From contig NZ_CP144373.1 in the NCBI RefSeq assembly GCF_040450955.1, positions 1,220,486 through 1,284,485 of the forward strand: a stretch of 64,000 bases of DNA, given 5' to 3'. The position numbers were made by a program, and so were the translations under genes. The notes under the pieces were generated by a model, which saw only the letters and a program-made list of their open reading frames with translations, had not been told where the DNA came from and did not search any database. This DNA comes from Thermodesulfovibrio sp. 3907-1M (GTDB lineage Bacteria > Nitrospirota > Thermodesulfovibrionia > Thermodesulfovibrionales > Thermodesulfovibrionaceae). Of this stretch, positions 42,838-52,256 are shown one piece after another (positions within the stretch are counted from its first letter, which is position 1; every line of letters begins with the position of its first letter).

Positions 42838-43860
42838 ATGCTTCAGTCTATAAGATGGGAAAATGGTGCTGTTTACATCCTTGACCAGAGGCTTTTACCA
42901 GAAAAAATTGAATACTTAAAATGTACCAATTATGAAGAAATTGCAAGGGCGATTGAAAATCTCTCAATAAGAGGAGCTCCTGCGATAGGAATTGCTGCTG
43001 CGTATGCTGTAGCAGTTGCCTCAATCGGTTTAAAATCCTGTTGTTCTGAAAAATTTCTTTCCGATTTAAATACTGTTTTTCAAAGACTCATAAATACAAG
43101 ACCAACTGCTGTAAATATAAAATGGGCTGTTGATAGAATTAAAAATCTGATAGAGAAAAATGCATCTTTATCTGTCTCTGAACTCAAAGATTTAGTAATA
43201 AATGAGGCTTTAAAAATTCATGAAGAAGACATACAGACAAACAAACACATAGGTGAAAATGCCTTACATCTTTTTAAAGAAGGATGCACTGTTATAACCT
43301 ACTGCAATGCCGGTGCATTGGCAACAGGTGGATACGGAACAGCAACTGCGCCAATGTATCTTGCGAAGGAAAAGGGAATAAAATTTAATGTAATTGCCTG
43401 TGAGACAAGACCTGTGCTTCAGGGCGCCCGTATTACAGCTTTTGAACTAATGCAGGCTGGAATTGATGTAACCTTAGTCTGCGACAACACAGCCGGTGCT
43501 TTACTCAGAAAAGGTATGATTGATTTTGCAATTGTGGGAACAGATAGAACTGTAAGAAATGGTGATGTGGCAAACAAAATCGGTACTTATTCCTTAGCTG
43601 TTCTTTGCAGAGAAAACAATGTTCCTTTTTATGTAGCAGCTCCCTTGTCAAGCATTGACTTAAGCATACCATCAGGAGATATGATTCCCATTGAACAGAG
43701 AGCATCAGAAGAAGTAACAACCATCAGAGGTATAAAAATTGCACCGGAAGGAGTTAAGGTAATAAATCTTGCCTTTGATGTAACTCCTGCTAAGTATATA
43801 ACCGCAATAATCACTGAAAAAGGAATTTTTAACCCTGAAGAATTGAGGTTTAAACTGTGA
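42838..43860 (+). CDS. mtnA: S-methyl-5-thioribose-1-phosphate isomerase
   Basis: 340 aa from ATG 42838; the ATG at 42832 abuts the -10 box. It isomerises MTR-1-P to MTRu-1-P in methionine salvage, or the equivalent step on related ribose phosphates. Motifs: [31 protein letters not shown] with the catalytic Cys, and [19 protein letters not shown] with the catalytic Asp. No other salvage gene is adjacent. Its TGA overlaps the polyprenyl synthase GTG start. Confidence 0.95.
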   Translation: MLQSIRWENGAVYILDQRLLPEKIEYLKCTNYEEIARAIENLSIRGAPAIGIAAAYAVAVASIGLKSCCSEKFLSDLNTVFQRLINTRPTAVNIKWAVDRIKNLIEKNASLSVSELKDLVINEALKIHEEDIQTNKHIGENALHLFKEGCTVITYCNAGALATGGYGTATAPMYLAKEKGIKFNVIACETRPVLQGARITAFELMQAGIDVTLVCDNTAGALLRKGMIDFAIVGTDRTVRNGDVANKIGTYSLAVLCRENNVPFYVAAPLSSIDLSIPSGDMIPIEQRASEEVTTIRGIKIAPEGVKVINLAFDVTPAKYITAIITEKGIFNPEELRFKL

Positions 43861-44825
43861 ATTTTCAGGATATATTCAGGCAATACGAAGATGAATTAAA
43901 AATGGTAGAAAGAGAGCTTCTGAATATATTCCAGTCAGAAGCTTCCTTAATACCAACCATAGGAGCATATATTGTAAACTCAGGAGGTAAAAGGCTTCGT
44001 CCATTGTTTTTACTTTTAAGTGCTGACCTTGTTGGTTACAGGGGATACAAAAGAGTGATTCTGGCTGCAGTAATTGAGGCACTTCACACTGCAAGTCTTC
44101 TTCACGATGATGTGGTTGATGAGGCTGAACTCAGAAGAGGTAAGGCTTCTGCTAACAAAATATGGGGAAATCAGGTTACAGTTTTACTTGGTGATTATCT
44201 TTATGCAAAGGCATTGCACATATCAGTTCAACAGGAAAGTCTTCCAATAATGGAAGCTTTATCTCAAGCAACTTCACAGATGGCTGAAGGAGAGATTCTC
44301 CAGCTTATGAAAGCAGGCGATCCAAGCATAACTTTTGATGAATACTTAAAAATAATTACAGGAAAAACAGCAGGATTGATTCGCACTGCCTGCAGAGTTG
44401 CAGGAATTCTGGGTAAGCTATCACAGGAAAAACTTCAAGCTTTAACTGAATTTGGAAATAATATTGGCATAGCTTTTCAGATGGTAGATGATATTCTTGA
44501 TTATATAGCAGATGAAGCAGAACTTGGTAAAAAACTTGGCAAAGATCTAATGGAAGGCAAAATTACTCTTCCCCTCATTGAATTGATAAAAAAAGCACAG
44601 GAAAAGGAAGAAATTATAAGCATAATAAAATATGACAATCTTTCAGAAAAAAATCTTTCAAAGATTTTGAATTATCTCAGACAATACAACTGCATTGATT
44701 CATCTATGAAAATAGTAAAGCAATATATAGATAAAGCAAAAAAGGCTCTTCAGGTGTTTCCAGACTCTGAAGCCAGAGAGCGACTGTTTTACATAGCAGA
44801 CTATATTACTCTGAGGAGTAATTAA
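43857..44825 (+). CDS. trans-isoprenyl diphosphate synthase (polyprenyl synthetase)
   Basis: 322 aa starting with GTG inside the mtnA stop. Aspartate-rich motifs: [15 protein letters not shown] (first, DDxxD) and [13 protein letters not shown] (second); the N-terminal SGGKRLRPL binds the allylic phosphate. The length and spacing suggest a long-chain (C35-C50) enzyme for the menaquinone side chain; product length is not readable. Coupled to surE (TAATG). Confidence 0.92.
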   Translation: MNFQDIFRQYEDELKMVERELLNIFQSEASLIPTIGAYIVNSGGKRLRPLFLLLSADLVGYRGYKRVILAAVIEALHTASLLHDDVVDEAELRRGKASANKIWGNQVTVLLGDYLYAKALHISVQQESLPIMEALSQATSQMAEGEILQLMKAGDPSITFDEYLKIITGKTAGLIRTACRVAGILGKLSQEKLQALTEFGNNIGIAFQMVDDILDYIADEAELGKKLGKDLMEGKITLPLIELIKKAQEKEEIISIIKYDNLSEKNLSKILNYLRQYNCIDSSMKIVKQYIDKAKKALQVFPDSEARERLFYIADYITLRSN

Positions 44826-45574
44826 TGGCTTTAATTCTTGTAACAAACGATGATGGCTTTTTCTCAAAAGGAATACAAACGCTTGCAGAAACTTTAAAAG
44901 AGCTTGGTGAAGTATACATTGTTGCACCAGACAGAGATCGTTCTGCTGTAAGTCATGCTCTTACAATGCACAGACCCCTACGAGTGGACTTAATAAGAGA
45001 GGGCTGTTACAGTGTAAACGGCACTCCTACTGACTGTGTTGTTGTTGGAGTGAAAAAACTTTTGCCCCGTGAACCTAATTTAATCGTGTCAGGCATAAAC
45101 AAAGGAGCGAACCTTGGAGAGGACATAACATACTCAGGAACTGTTTCAGCTGCTATTGAAGGAACAATTCTCGGAGTTCCCTCTTTTGCAATATCTATAG
45201 TTGGCGAAAGACCTTTCAGATATGAAACAGCATGTTACTATGCATTAAAGATAGCAAAATTCATTCTTGAAAAGGGTCTTCCTCATGATACACTCTTGAA
45301 TGTGAACCTGCCCAATAAACCTTTACAGGAAATCAATGGAATTAAAATAACAAAGCAGGGTAAACGTTCCTATGAAAACTCAATTCATGAAATTTTTTCT
45401 CCATGGGGAGAAAAACAGTACTGGATTGGAGGAGGAATTGTATCATGGCAGAAAATGGAAGGAACAGATATTCAGGCAATAATGGAAGGATATGTATCAG
45501 TTACTCCACTTCATATTGATTTAACAAATTATCAGGCATTGGAGTATTTAAGAAGACATGGCATTGAAGAATAA
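44825..45574 (+). CDS. surE: 5'/3'-nucleotidase SurE
   Basis: 249 aa. Metal-dependent phosphatase acting on nucleoside monophosphates. The N-terminal VTNDDGFFSKGI (catalytic Asp pair), VAPDRDRSAVSH and SGINKGANLGEDITYSGTVS are all family signatures. It is often near pcm, which is found 2.3 kb downstream here. It overlaps the next gene by 17 bp. Confidence 0.96.
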   Translation: MALILVTNDDGFFSKGIQTLAETLKELGEVYIVAPDRDRSAVSHALTMHRPLRVDLIREGCYSVNGTPTDCVVVGVKKLLPREPNLIVSGINKGANLGEDITYSGTVSAAIEGTILGVPSFAISIVGERPFRYETACYYALKIAKFILEKGLPHDTLLNVNLPNKPLQEINGIKITKQGKRSYENSIHEIFSPWGEKQYWIGGGIVSWQKMEGTDIQAIMEGYVSVTPLHIDLTNYQALEYLRRHGIEE

Positions 45575-46940
45575 GTATGATGTAATTATTATTGGTGCAG
45601 GACCTGCCGGTATTTTTACAGCCTTAGAGATAATTAAGAATGCCTCATTAAAAGTTTTAATTATTGAAAAGGGCAAAGACATTGAAAAAAGAAAATGCCC
45701 GATGGAGCAAACAGGAAAGTGTATCAATTGTCCAGTTTGTGATATTTTAAGTGGATGGGGTGGTGCAGGAGCTTTCAGCGATGGAAAATTGAATTTATCT
45801 CCTCAAATTGGAGGATTTTTAGATAAATACATGGAAAGAGACAGCCTTGTTGAACTTATTAATTATGTTGATAAAATATATCTTAAATACGGTGCTCCAG
45901 AAACAGTTTACGAGCCTGAGCCTAAGGTAGCTGAAAAAATCAAAAATCAGGCAGCAAAAAATGGAATTCTTTTTATTCCATCAAAAATAAGACACATTGG
46001 AACAGAAAGATGTGCTGAAATTCTTAAAGCAATAAAGGAGGAGCTTTCAGAAAAAGTTGATATAATCTTTGATTCTGAAGCCTTCAAAATCATTATAAAC
46101 AGAACAAAAGCTTTAGGGATTGAGCTTAAAGATAAAAGAAGATTCTATGCAAAATACATCGTTCTCGCACCTGGAAGAGCAGGAAGTAGCTGGTTAAGAG
46201 AAGAGGCAAAAAGGCTGAAATTAAATACAGAGCTTAATCCTGTTGATATTGGTGTTAGAGTGGAAGTTCCTGCTTCAGTTTGTGATGAGCTTACCAGAGT
46301 CTGTTACGAGCCAAAGTTTATTTATTATTCAAAAACTTTTGATGATATGGTAAGAACATTCTGTGTAAATCCCTATGGCGAAGTTGTAAGAGAAAACATA
46401 AATGGAATATGGACCGTAAATGGGCACAGTTATGCAAATAAAAAAACAGACAACACCAACTTCGCAATTCTTTCAAGCACATACTTTACAGAACCTTTCC
46501 GTGAACCAATTCTTTATGGACAGAGTATTGCAAGACTGGCAAATTATCTTGGACAGGGAGTTTTAATTCAAAGACTTGGCGATCTTAAAAAGGGTAGAAG
46601 ATCAACCCATGAGAGAATTCTTAAAAATCCTGTTCACCCTACCCTTAAAGATGCTACTGCAGGTGATCTCAGTTTTGTTTTACCATATCGGTATCTGGTA
46701 AATATTCTTGAAATGCTTGAAGCCCTTGACAGGATTATGCCAGGTATAAATTCAAATCATACACTTCTTTACGGAGTGGAGATTAAACTTTACAGTATGA
46801 GGCTTAAACTTACTGAAAGTCTTGAAACAGAAATAGATAATCTTTTTGCTGCAGGAGATGGAGCAGGTATCAGCAGGGGCTTGATTCAAGCTTCAGTATC
46901 TGGTATTCTTGTAGCAAGAGAGATACTAAGACGCGGTTAA
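45558..46940 (+). CDS. FAD-dependent oxidoreductase (COG2509-like)
   Basis: 460 aa. Rossmann FAD-binding start VIIIGAGPAGIFTALEI; four nearby cysteines (KCPMEQTGKCINCPVC) and GWGGAGAFSDGKLNLS are hallmarks of the COG2509 uncharacterised dehydrogenases. The C-terminal LFAAGDGAGISRGLIQA is the second FAD contact. Substrate unknown. It is last of the mtnA operon, overlapping surE by 17 bp. Confidence 0.88.
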   Translation: MALKNKYDVIIIGAGPAGIFTALEIIKNASLKVLIIEKGKDIEKRKCPMEQTGKCINCPVCDILSGWGGAGAFSDGKLNLSPQIGGFLDKYMERDSLVELINYVDKIYLKYGAPETVYEPEPKVAEKIKNQAAKNGILFIPSKIRHIGTERCAEILKAIKEELSEKVDIIFDSEAFKIIINRTKALGIELKDKRRFYAKYIVLAPGRAGSSWLREEAKRLKLNTELNPVDIGVRVEVPASVCDELTRVCYEPKFIYYSKTFDDMVRTFCVNPYGEVVRENINGIWTVNGHSYANKKTDNTNFAILSSTYFTEPFREPILYGQSIARLANYLGQGVLIQRLGDLKKGRRSTHERILKNPVHPTLKDATAGDLSFVLPYRYLVNILEMLEALDRIMPGINSNHTLLYGVEIKLYSMRLKLTESLETEIDNLFAAGDGAGISRGLIQASVSGILVAREILRRG

Positions 46941-46941
46941 A

Positions 46942-46950
46942 TGTTATAAT
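46942..46950 (+). promoter_or_regulatory. extended -10 of the repeat-protein gene
   Basis: TGTTATAAT, identical to that of mtnA, 20 nt before the ATG, with AAAGGAGGAG in the leader. Confidence 0.5.
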
Positions 46951-46970
46951 TAACAAAAAAGGAGGAGTTT

Positions 46971-47912
46971 ATGCCTGTAACATTGCCAATAGAAGTATTT
47001 GAAATATTTGAGAAAACTTTTGGACGGGAAGATGCTAAAACTTTATTGAAATCATTTGAAAAAGTCACTGCCGATGAAATTTACCAAAAATGGTATGAAA
47101 CAAAAGAAGAATTAAAAGAAGAATTATTAAGAGAGGTTGCAACAAAGAAAGATTTAGAAATTCTGAGAACAGAGTTGCTTGGTAAAATAGAGGCATTATA
47201 CGAAAAAACAGAAAAAGACAAAACTGAGTTACTTAGCAAGATGGAGAAAGACAAAACTGAACTTCTCGGTAAGACAGAGAAAGACAAAACTGAACTTCTC
47301 GGTAAGACAGAGAAAGACAAAACTGAACTTCTCGGTAAAATAGAGGCATTATACGAAAAAACAGAAAAAGACAAAACTGAGTTACTTAGCAAGATGGAGA
47401 AAGACAAAACTGAACTTCTCGGTAAGACAGAGAAAGACAAAACTGAACTTCTCGGTAAAATAGAGGCATTATACGAAAAAACAGAAAAAGACAAAACTGA
47501 GTTACTTAGCAAGATGGAGAAAGACAAAACTGAACTTCTCGGTAAGACAGAGAAAGACAAAACTGAACTTCTCGGTAAAATAGAGAAAGACAAAGCTGAA
47601 CTTCTTAGTAAGACAGAGAAAGACAAAACTGAACTTCTCGGTAAAATAGAGAAAGACAAAGCTGAACTTCTCGGTAAAATAGAGAAAGACAAAGCTGAAC
47701 TTCTCGGTAAAATAGAGAAAGACAAAACTGAACTTCTCGGTAAAATAGATGCATTATATGAAAAAATAGAGAAAGACAAAGCTGAATTGTCCAGTAAAAT
47801 TAACAAGATCGATTTAACTCTTAAATTCCTCATCATTATAAACTTGATAGCTCTTACTCTTATGAATCCCGTGGCAGCAGAATTGATTAAAAAGTTATTT
47901 AAACTCGGTTGA
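46971..47912 (+). CDS. DUF1640/CCDC90-like protein expanded by 11-residue repeats
   Basis: 313 aa. The head (1-55) and the VATKKDLEILRTELLGKI stretch resemble DUF1640 proteins, and the C-terminus has one membrane helix (about 288-305, LKFLIIINLIALTLM) and an AELIKKLFKLG tail. Residues 81-277 are sixteen 11-residue units, consensus EKDK(T/A)ELL(G/S)K(T/I/M), interrupted by 7-residue spacers EALYEKT after units 4 and 7 and DALYEKI after unit 15; one EALYEKT also precedes unit 1. Eleven- and seven-residue steps both preserve coiled-coil register, so this should be a long membrane-anchored rod. The smaller relative is at 8111. Own promoter and strong AGGAGG. Function unknown. Confidence 0.8.
   Translation: MPVTLPIEVFEIFEKTFGREDAKTLLKSFEKVTADEIYQKWYETKEELKEELLREVATKKDLEILRTELLGKIEALYEKTEKDKTELLSKMEKDKTELLGKTEKDKTELLGKTEKDKTELLGKIEALYEKTEKDKTELLSKMEKDKTELLGKTEKDKTELLGKIEALYEKTEKDKTELLSKMEKDKTELLGKTEKDKTELLGKIEKDKAELLSKTEKDKTELLGKIEKDKAELLGKIEKDKAELLGKIEKDKTELLGKIDALYEKIEKDKAELSSKINKIDLTLKFLIIINLIALTLMNPVAAELIKKLFKLG
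47211..47801 (+). repeat. 33-nt coding tandem repeat array, 16 units
   Basis: Near-identical 33-nt units, such as GAGAAAGACAAAACTGAACT and on to the next GAG, with three 21-nt spacers inside the array. A 120-nt higher-order block (21 nt plus three units) is repeated almost exactly, from about 47341 and about 47461. High DNA identity implies recent expansion. Confidence 0.9.
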
Positions 47913-47919
47913 TTTTTCT

Positions 47920-48567
47920 ATGGATAAATACAAACATTTAAGAGAATGGATGGTTGAAACCCAGATCATTGAAAGAGGCATCAGGGATAAAAGGGTTATT
48001 GAGGTAATGAAAAAGATTCCGAGACATCTCTTCATACCAGAGGACATCATTGATAGCGCATATGATGATAGAGCTCTTCCAATTGGTCATGGTCAGACTA
48101 TTTCTCAGCCATACATTGTTGCTTTAATGACAGAATTACTTGAACTTAAAGGAGAAGAAAAGGTTCTGGAAATAGGAACAGGTTCTGGATATCAGGCTGC
48201 AATTCTTGCTGAACTTGCAAAAGAAGTTCATACCGTTGAAAGAGTTGAACCACTGGCTATTGCTGCGAAAAAAAGATTTGAAAATCTCGGAATTAAAAAT
48301 ATCAAAGTTTATATCAGAGATGGCACAGAAGGAATACCAGAAGAGGCTCCATTTGATAGAATAATTATAACTGCAGCAACTCCAGATATACCCGAACCAC
48401 TTATTGCACAACTAAAAGAGTATGGCATTATTGTTGCACCTGTTGGTGAAAGATACTCTCAGTATATGCTTAAAGCTATAAAAAAAGACGGCGAAATAGA
48501 AAGGCATTATCTGATTCCAGTAGCCTTTGTCCCACTAATAGGAAAGTATGGATGGAAAGAGGAGTAA
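47920..48567 (+). CDS. pcm: protein-L-isoaspartate O-methyltransferase
   Basis: 215 aa. It methylates isoaspartyl residues so that damaged proteins can be repaired. The SAM site is VLEIGTGSGYQAAILAEL; family-specific ALPIGHGQTISQPYIVALMTE precedes it, and the post-I motif is VHTVERVEPLA. It starts 7 bp after the repeat protein. The surE-pcm neighbourhood is common. Confidence 0.96.
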   Translation: MDKYKHLREWMVETQIIERGIRDKRVIEVMKKIPRHLFIPEDIIDSAYDDRALPIGHGQTISQPYIVALMTELLELKGEEKVLEIGTGSGYQAAILAELAKEVHTVERVEPLAIAAKKRFENLGIKNIKVYIRDGTEGIPEEAPFDRIIITAATPDIPEPLIAQLKEYGIIVAPVGERYSQYMLKAIKKDGEIERHYLIPVAFVPLIGKYGWKEE

Positions 48568-48576
48568 TTAGAATTT

Positions 48577-49791
48577 ATGAAGATTGCTGTAATTGGCGTT
48601 GGTGCAGTTGGATTTTTTCTTTGCAGGTATTTTCTTGAAAAAACAGATTTTACAATAAAGTGCGCTGATAAAAGCATTAGAAATCTTAGAAGGCTCAAAG
48701 AATTTGCAGACACTAAAAGATTAACTCTCCATAGAATTTCAGTAAATGACAACTCTACTTTAGAAAAATTAATCAAAGATGTGGATCTCGTAATAAATTC
48801 AGCAACCCCTGCAATTAACAGAAAAATAATAGAGATTGCCTTGAAACATGCTGTTAATTACCAGGATCTTGCTTCAAATCTTGAAGACTTGATAAATCCT
48901 GAACAGCTTGAATACTCTCAGGAATTTAAAAGAAAAGGAATTGTTGGTTTAATAAATACAGGGATAAGTCCTGGCTTGACAAACCTAATTGCCGGGGAGC
49001 TTGCTTCAAAATTTGAAAGTCTGGACATCATTAAAATTAGAATTTTTGAAGATCAAAGACCACCTGGAACAATATGGTCGTGGTCACCAAAGGTTTTGTT
49101 CAGTGATATTCTATCTCCTCCTCTGATCTATGAAAAAGGAAAATTTAAATTCCGTGAACCTTTTGATGAGCCTGAATATTACAGTTATCCAGAACCCATA
49201 GGTAGAAGAAAAGCCTATCTTGTTTACGGAGATGAAGTTTCCACTCTACCAAGATTTCTCAAAGTAAAAAATGTAAACCTTAAATCTGCAGGTTCTGATA
49301 TAGAGTTTCTCATGGCTCTTTATAATATGGGACTTTTAAGTGAAAATTCACTGAAAATTAACGGAGTTAATGTTTCTCCCTATGAAATTCTTTTAAAAAT
49401 CACCAAACGGGTTGCTTCAATAAAAGAAATTATCCAGAAAGTAAAGGAAGGAGTGCTTGAAGAAGCAACCTTTGGTCTTGTTGTAGAGACCTCTGGAAAA
49501 ATACAGGGAGAAAGAAAAACATTAAGAGGTTACTTAATTTTTCCTTCAATTAAAGAACTTATAAGAATTGCTCCTGGCTCTACCCATGTTTCTTATCCTA
49601 CTGCTTTGATAGCTGGCATTATGGCTAAATTTATAAAGAAAATTCAGTCTCTCGAGCAGGGAGTGTTTGCTCCTGAGGCTTTACCAAAGGTTATAAGAAG
49701 AAAAATTTTCTCTGAACTTAAGAAAGAAGGATTAAATGTTGCATTAGAAGAACTCACCAGACAAAAAGCTATTCCAATCCGAATTCTTTAA
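48577..49791 (+). CDS. saccharopine dehydrogenase-family oxidoreductase
   Basis: 404 aa. N-terminal NAD(P) site IAVIGVGAVGFFLCRYF and the family's DLVINSATPAINRKIIEIAL and GLINTGISPGLTNLIA motifs. The C-terminal alpha/beta domain fits lysine-route or carboxynorspermidine-type enzymes. The exact substrate is not readable and no lysine or polyamine genes are adjacent. Its end overlaps the convergent NtrC-type gene by 23 bp. Confidence 0.82.
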   Translation: MKIAVIGVGAVGFFLCRYFLEKTDFTIKCADKSIRNLRRLKEFADTKRLTLHRISVNDNSTLEKLIKDVDLVINSATPAINRKIIEIALKHAVNYQDLASNLEDLINPEQLEYSQEFKRKGIVGLINTGISPGLTNLIAGELASKFESLDIIKIRIFEDQRPPGTIWSWSPKVLFSDILSPPLIYEKGKFKFREPFDEPEYYSYPEPIGRRKAYLVYGDEVSTLPRFLKVKNVNLKSAGSDIEFLMALYNMGLLSENSLKINGVNVSPYEILLKITKRVASIKEIIQKVKEGVLEEATFGLVVETSGKIQGERKTLRGYLIFPSIKELIRIAPGSTHVSYPTALIAGIMAKFIKKIQSLEQGVFAPEALPKVIRRKIFSELKKEGLNVALEELTRQKAIPIRIL

Positions 49792-51052
49792 TTTTATTGT
49801 AAAGAGTTCTTAAAGAAATACCAAGTAATCGGGATGCCATTTTTTTATTGCCACTGGTTTTTTTCAAAGCTTCTATTATTGCTTTTTTTTCAAGACTTTT
49901 AAGATTATTATCTTCTGATTTTTCCTCTTTTTCAATTTTTATCTCAATCTCCTCTGTTTTTGAGAGAATTATTGCTCTTTCAAGAATGTTCTCAAGCTCT
50001 CTTATATTTCCCGGAAAGGAGTAATTCTTGATCGTTTCTACAGATTTTTTGTTCAATCTTTTTGGTTCCTTTCCAAGCTTTTTAGAAATCCTTTCTATAA
50101 GATAATCAGCAATTTTAGTTATATGCTGTCTTCTTTCTCTTAAAGGAGGAATGGTAATTGGAAAGACATTGAGCCTGAAATATAAATCTTCCCTGAATTT
50201 TCCATCTTTTACAAGCTGTTTTAAGTCTCTGTTTGTTGCAGTAATAAATCTTGCATTTGTTTTAAGAGTCTGAAGCCCACCAACTCTTTCAAAGCTTTTG
50301 TCCTGCAGCACTTTTAAAAATTTTGCCTGAATTGAGAGAGTTAATTCCCCTATTTCATCAAGAAATAGAGTTCCATTCTGGGCAAGCTCAATTTTACCAG
50401 GTTTTTGCTTTATTGCTCCTGAGAAAGCACCTTTTTCATAGCCGAAAAGCTCGCTTTCTATTAATGTTTCAGGAATTGATGCACAGTTTATCTCAACAAA
50501 AGCACCTTTCTTGCCGCTCATAATGTGAATTGCCTTTGCAATAGCTGATTTACCTGTTCCTGTTTCACCATAGAGAATTACTGTAGTATCTGTCTTTGCC
50601 ACTTCTTTAACCATCTGATAGACCTCTTCAATTCCTGCAAAGAGAATCTCATATGGAGGTAGTTCAAGTTCTTCACTGTAATGCCATGTCTTTAAAACTT
50701 TTTCTATGCGTTTTAAAAATTCTTCAGGGGATGAAAGAGGCTTTGTGATATAATCAATTGCGCCCTTTTTTATTGCTTCTACTGCAGAAGGGATCGTGCC
50801 ATAAGCTGTTATTACAATAAACTCTGTATTTACAACATCTTCTGCTTTTTCCATAAACTCAATACCATCCATTTTTGGCATCTTTAAATCTGTAATTATG
50901 AGATGAGGAGAAAAACTCCCAATATTTTTTAAGGCTATCTGAGGATCGTTAAATACCTTTACCGTGTAGCCTTCTTCTTCAAGAATTGTTTTAAGAAGGG
51001 AGGCAAAGGAGGAGTCATCTTCAACTATAACGATTCTGGCATTGTCAACCAT
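49769..51052 (-). CDS. sigma-54-dependent NtrC-family response regulator
   Basis: 427 aa. Receiver (Asp55 in LIITDLKMPKMDG), AAA+ domain with Walker A GETGTGKS at 162-169, the sigma-54 contact loop as GAFSGA at 208-213 (GAFTGA is canonical) and an arginine finger region (FREDLYFRLNVFPI). The C-terminal Fis-type helix-turn-helix is KKMASRLLGISLRTLYNKI. It activates RpoN promoters; the targets are not evident. It overlaps its kinase by 28 bp. Confidence 0.93.
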   Translation of the reverse strand: MVDNARIVIVEDDSSFASLLKTILEEEGYTVKVFNDPQIALKNIGSFSPHLIITDLKMPKMDGIEFMEKAEDVVNTEFIVITAYGTIPSAVEAIKKGAIDYITKPLSSPEEFLKRIEKVLKTWHYSEELELPPYEILFAGIEEVYQMVKEVAKTDTTVILYGETGTGKSAIAKAIHIMSGKKGAFVEINCASIPETLIESELFGYEKGAFSGAIKQKPGKIELAQNGTLFLDEIGELTLSIQAKFLKVLQDKSFERVGGLQTLKTNARFITATNRDLKQLVKDGKFREDLYFRLNVFPITIPPLRERRQHITKIADYLIERISKKLGKEPKRLNKKSVETIKNYSFPGNIRELENILERAIILSKTEEIEIKIEKEEKSEDNNLKSLEKKAIIEALKKTSGNKKMASRLLGISLRTLYNKIKEFGLE

Positions 51053-52212
51053 ACTTTTGTTCCCTGTCCTTCTTTGCTTTTAATTTCCAGATTAATATTT
51101 AAAACCTCACAAAGACGACTTACTATTGCAAGCCCCAATCCTGTACCTTTTGGCTTTGTCGTAAAAAAAGGCTCCTGGGCTTTTTTTAAAGTCTCTTCAT
51201 CCATTCCAGTTCCTGTATCAGATATTTCAATTTTTATTTTACCATTGATTTTTTTTGCTTTTATACTGATTCTTTTATCCTCTGTTTCTGATACGGCAAA
51301 AACAGAGTTCTGAAGAATATTGCTTAAAATTTGTGTTATTTTATCTCTGTCCGTGTTCAGGTATAGTTCATCTAAGTCTAAATCAAAAAATATCTCCCTG
51401 TGCTCAATTGTAAAAGGCAAGACAGTTTCATGAATTAATTCTTTGAGATTAACCCTCTGCAGGCTAATACTTTGAGGATTTGCATACTGTGATAGCTCTT
51501 CAGTAAGTCTTTCAAGCCTCAAACTCTCCTTTACAATTATTTCAAGATACTCTTTTAAAGAAGCCTCTGAAATCTTTTTCATAAGATACTGGGCAAATCC
51601 CTTTATGCTTCCAAGGGGGTTTCTTATTTCATGGGCTAAAACTCGTGAAAGCATTGAAAGATTTTCAAGCTCCCGCATTTTAATCTGCATTTTTTCTATT
51701 TTATTTAGAAGTATTGCTGTGAAAAAACCTGCCAGAATAAGGAATACTGCTGTAAAAGCCATAAAAAGTATATGTATTTTTGCATTTCTTAAAATAGCCT
51801 CAGCTGGATATGTATGTAAAGCAACTCTTAAAAGATAGGGTAGCCCACGGAGAACTATTTTTGTATCCGAAATAAAAACTTTTTCTCCTGTGCCCAGAAC
51901 AAGATAATGATAATAGGGAGTTTTCTCCTGAAAAACTGCGATTACTTCCTGAAATTTTTTTCCTATCAGTGCGGGATTTGAATGAAATACCACATTTCCT
52001 TCTTGACTGTAAAGAGCTATAAAGGCAACCCCCTCCCATCTCTCATCCAGTAAGATTTCTGAAAAGATTGTGCTACTCTGTTTTTTAATCTGGCCAATAT
52101 CAGAAGCCTGTAGAACACTGTTAAGAGTTATTGTAATTCCTATTGCCTGCATCTGAAGAGATTGCTCTGTAGCTTGTTCAGCATTTTTGTAAAGAAAAAA
52201 AGCACTGATCAA
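51025..52212 (-). CDS. two-component sensor histidine kinase, start uncertain
   Basis: At least 395 aa from a TTG at 52212, but that start cuts a membrane helix in half. In frame upstream, the sequence continues as IKVSRFTVKLIIYFLVFFAS and then LTQLISAFFLY, a complete first transmembrane segment, back to ATC (52281) or ATT (52284) just after a GAGGTGG; no ATG, GTG or TTG exists there. The body has a periplasmic sensor (about 20-145), a second membrane helix (IHILFMAFTAVFLILAGFF), HisKA (LAHEIRNPLGSIKGFAQYL) and HATPase (EISDTGTGMDEETL, GTGLGLAIVSRL). Partner of the NtrC-type regulator. Confidence 0.88.
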   Translation of the reverse strand: MISAFFLYKNAEQATEQSLQMQAIGITITLNSVLQASDIGQIKKQSSTIFSEILLDERWEGVAFIALYSQEGNVVFHSNPALIGKKFQEVIAVFQEKTPYYHYLVLGTGEKVFISDTKIVLRGLPYLLRVALHTYPAEAILRNAKIHILFMAFTAVFLILAGFFTAILLNKIEKMQIKMRELENLSMLSRVLAHEIRNPLGSIKGFAQYLMKKISEASLKEYLEIIVKESLRLERLTEELSQYANPQSISLQRVNLKELIHETVLPFTIEHREIFFDLDLDELYLNTDRDKITQILSNILQNSVFAVSETEDKRISIKAKKINGKIKIEISDTGTGMDEETLKKAQEPFFTTKPKGTGLGLAIVSRLCEVLNINLEIKSKEGQGTKVWLTMPESL

Positions 52213-52256
52213 CTGAGTTAAAGAGGCAAAGAAAACTAAAAAATATATAATTAATT

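Noticed and set aside
47211-47801. Regular 33-nt repeats resembling a CRISPR array
   Set aside because: The repeats are head-to-tail without unique spacers and lie within an open reading frame.
47081-47836. 251-codon ORF on the minus strand rich in LPRSSVLSFS repeats
   Set aside because: It is the antisense reading of the 33-nt coding repeat; no ribosome site, and the plus frame has a clear start, domain plan and membrane helix.
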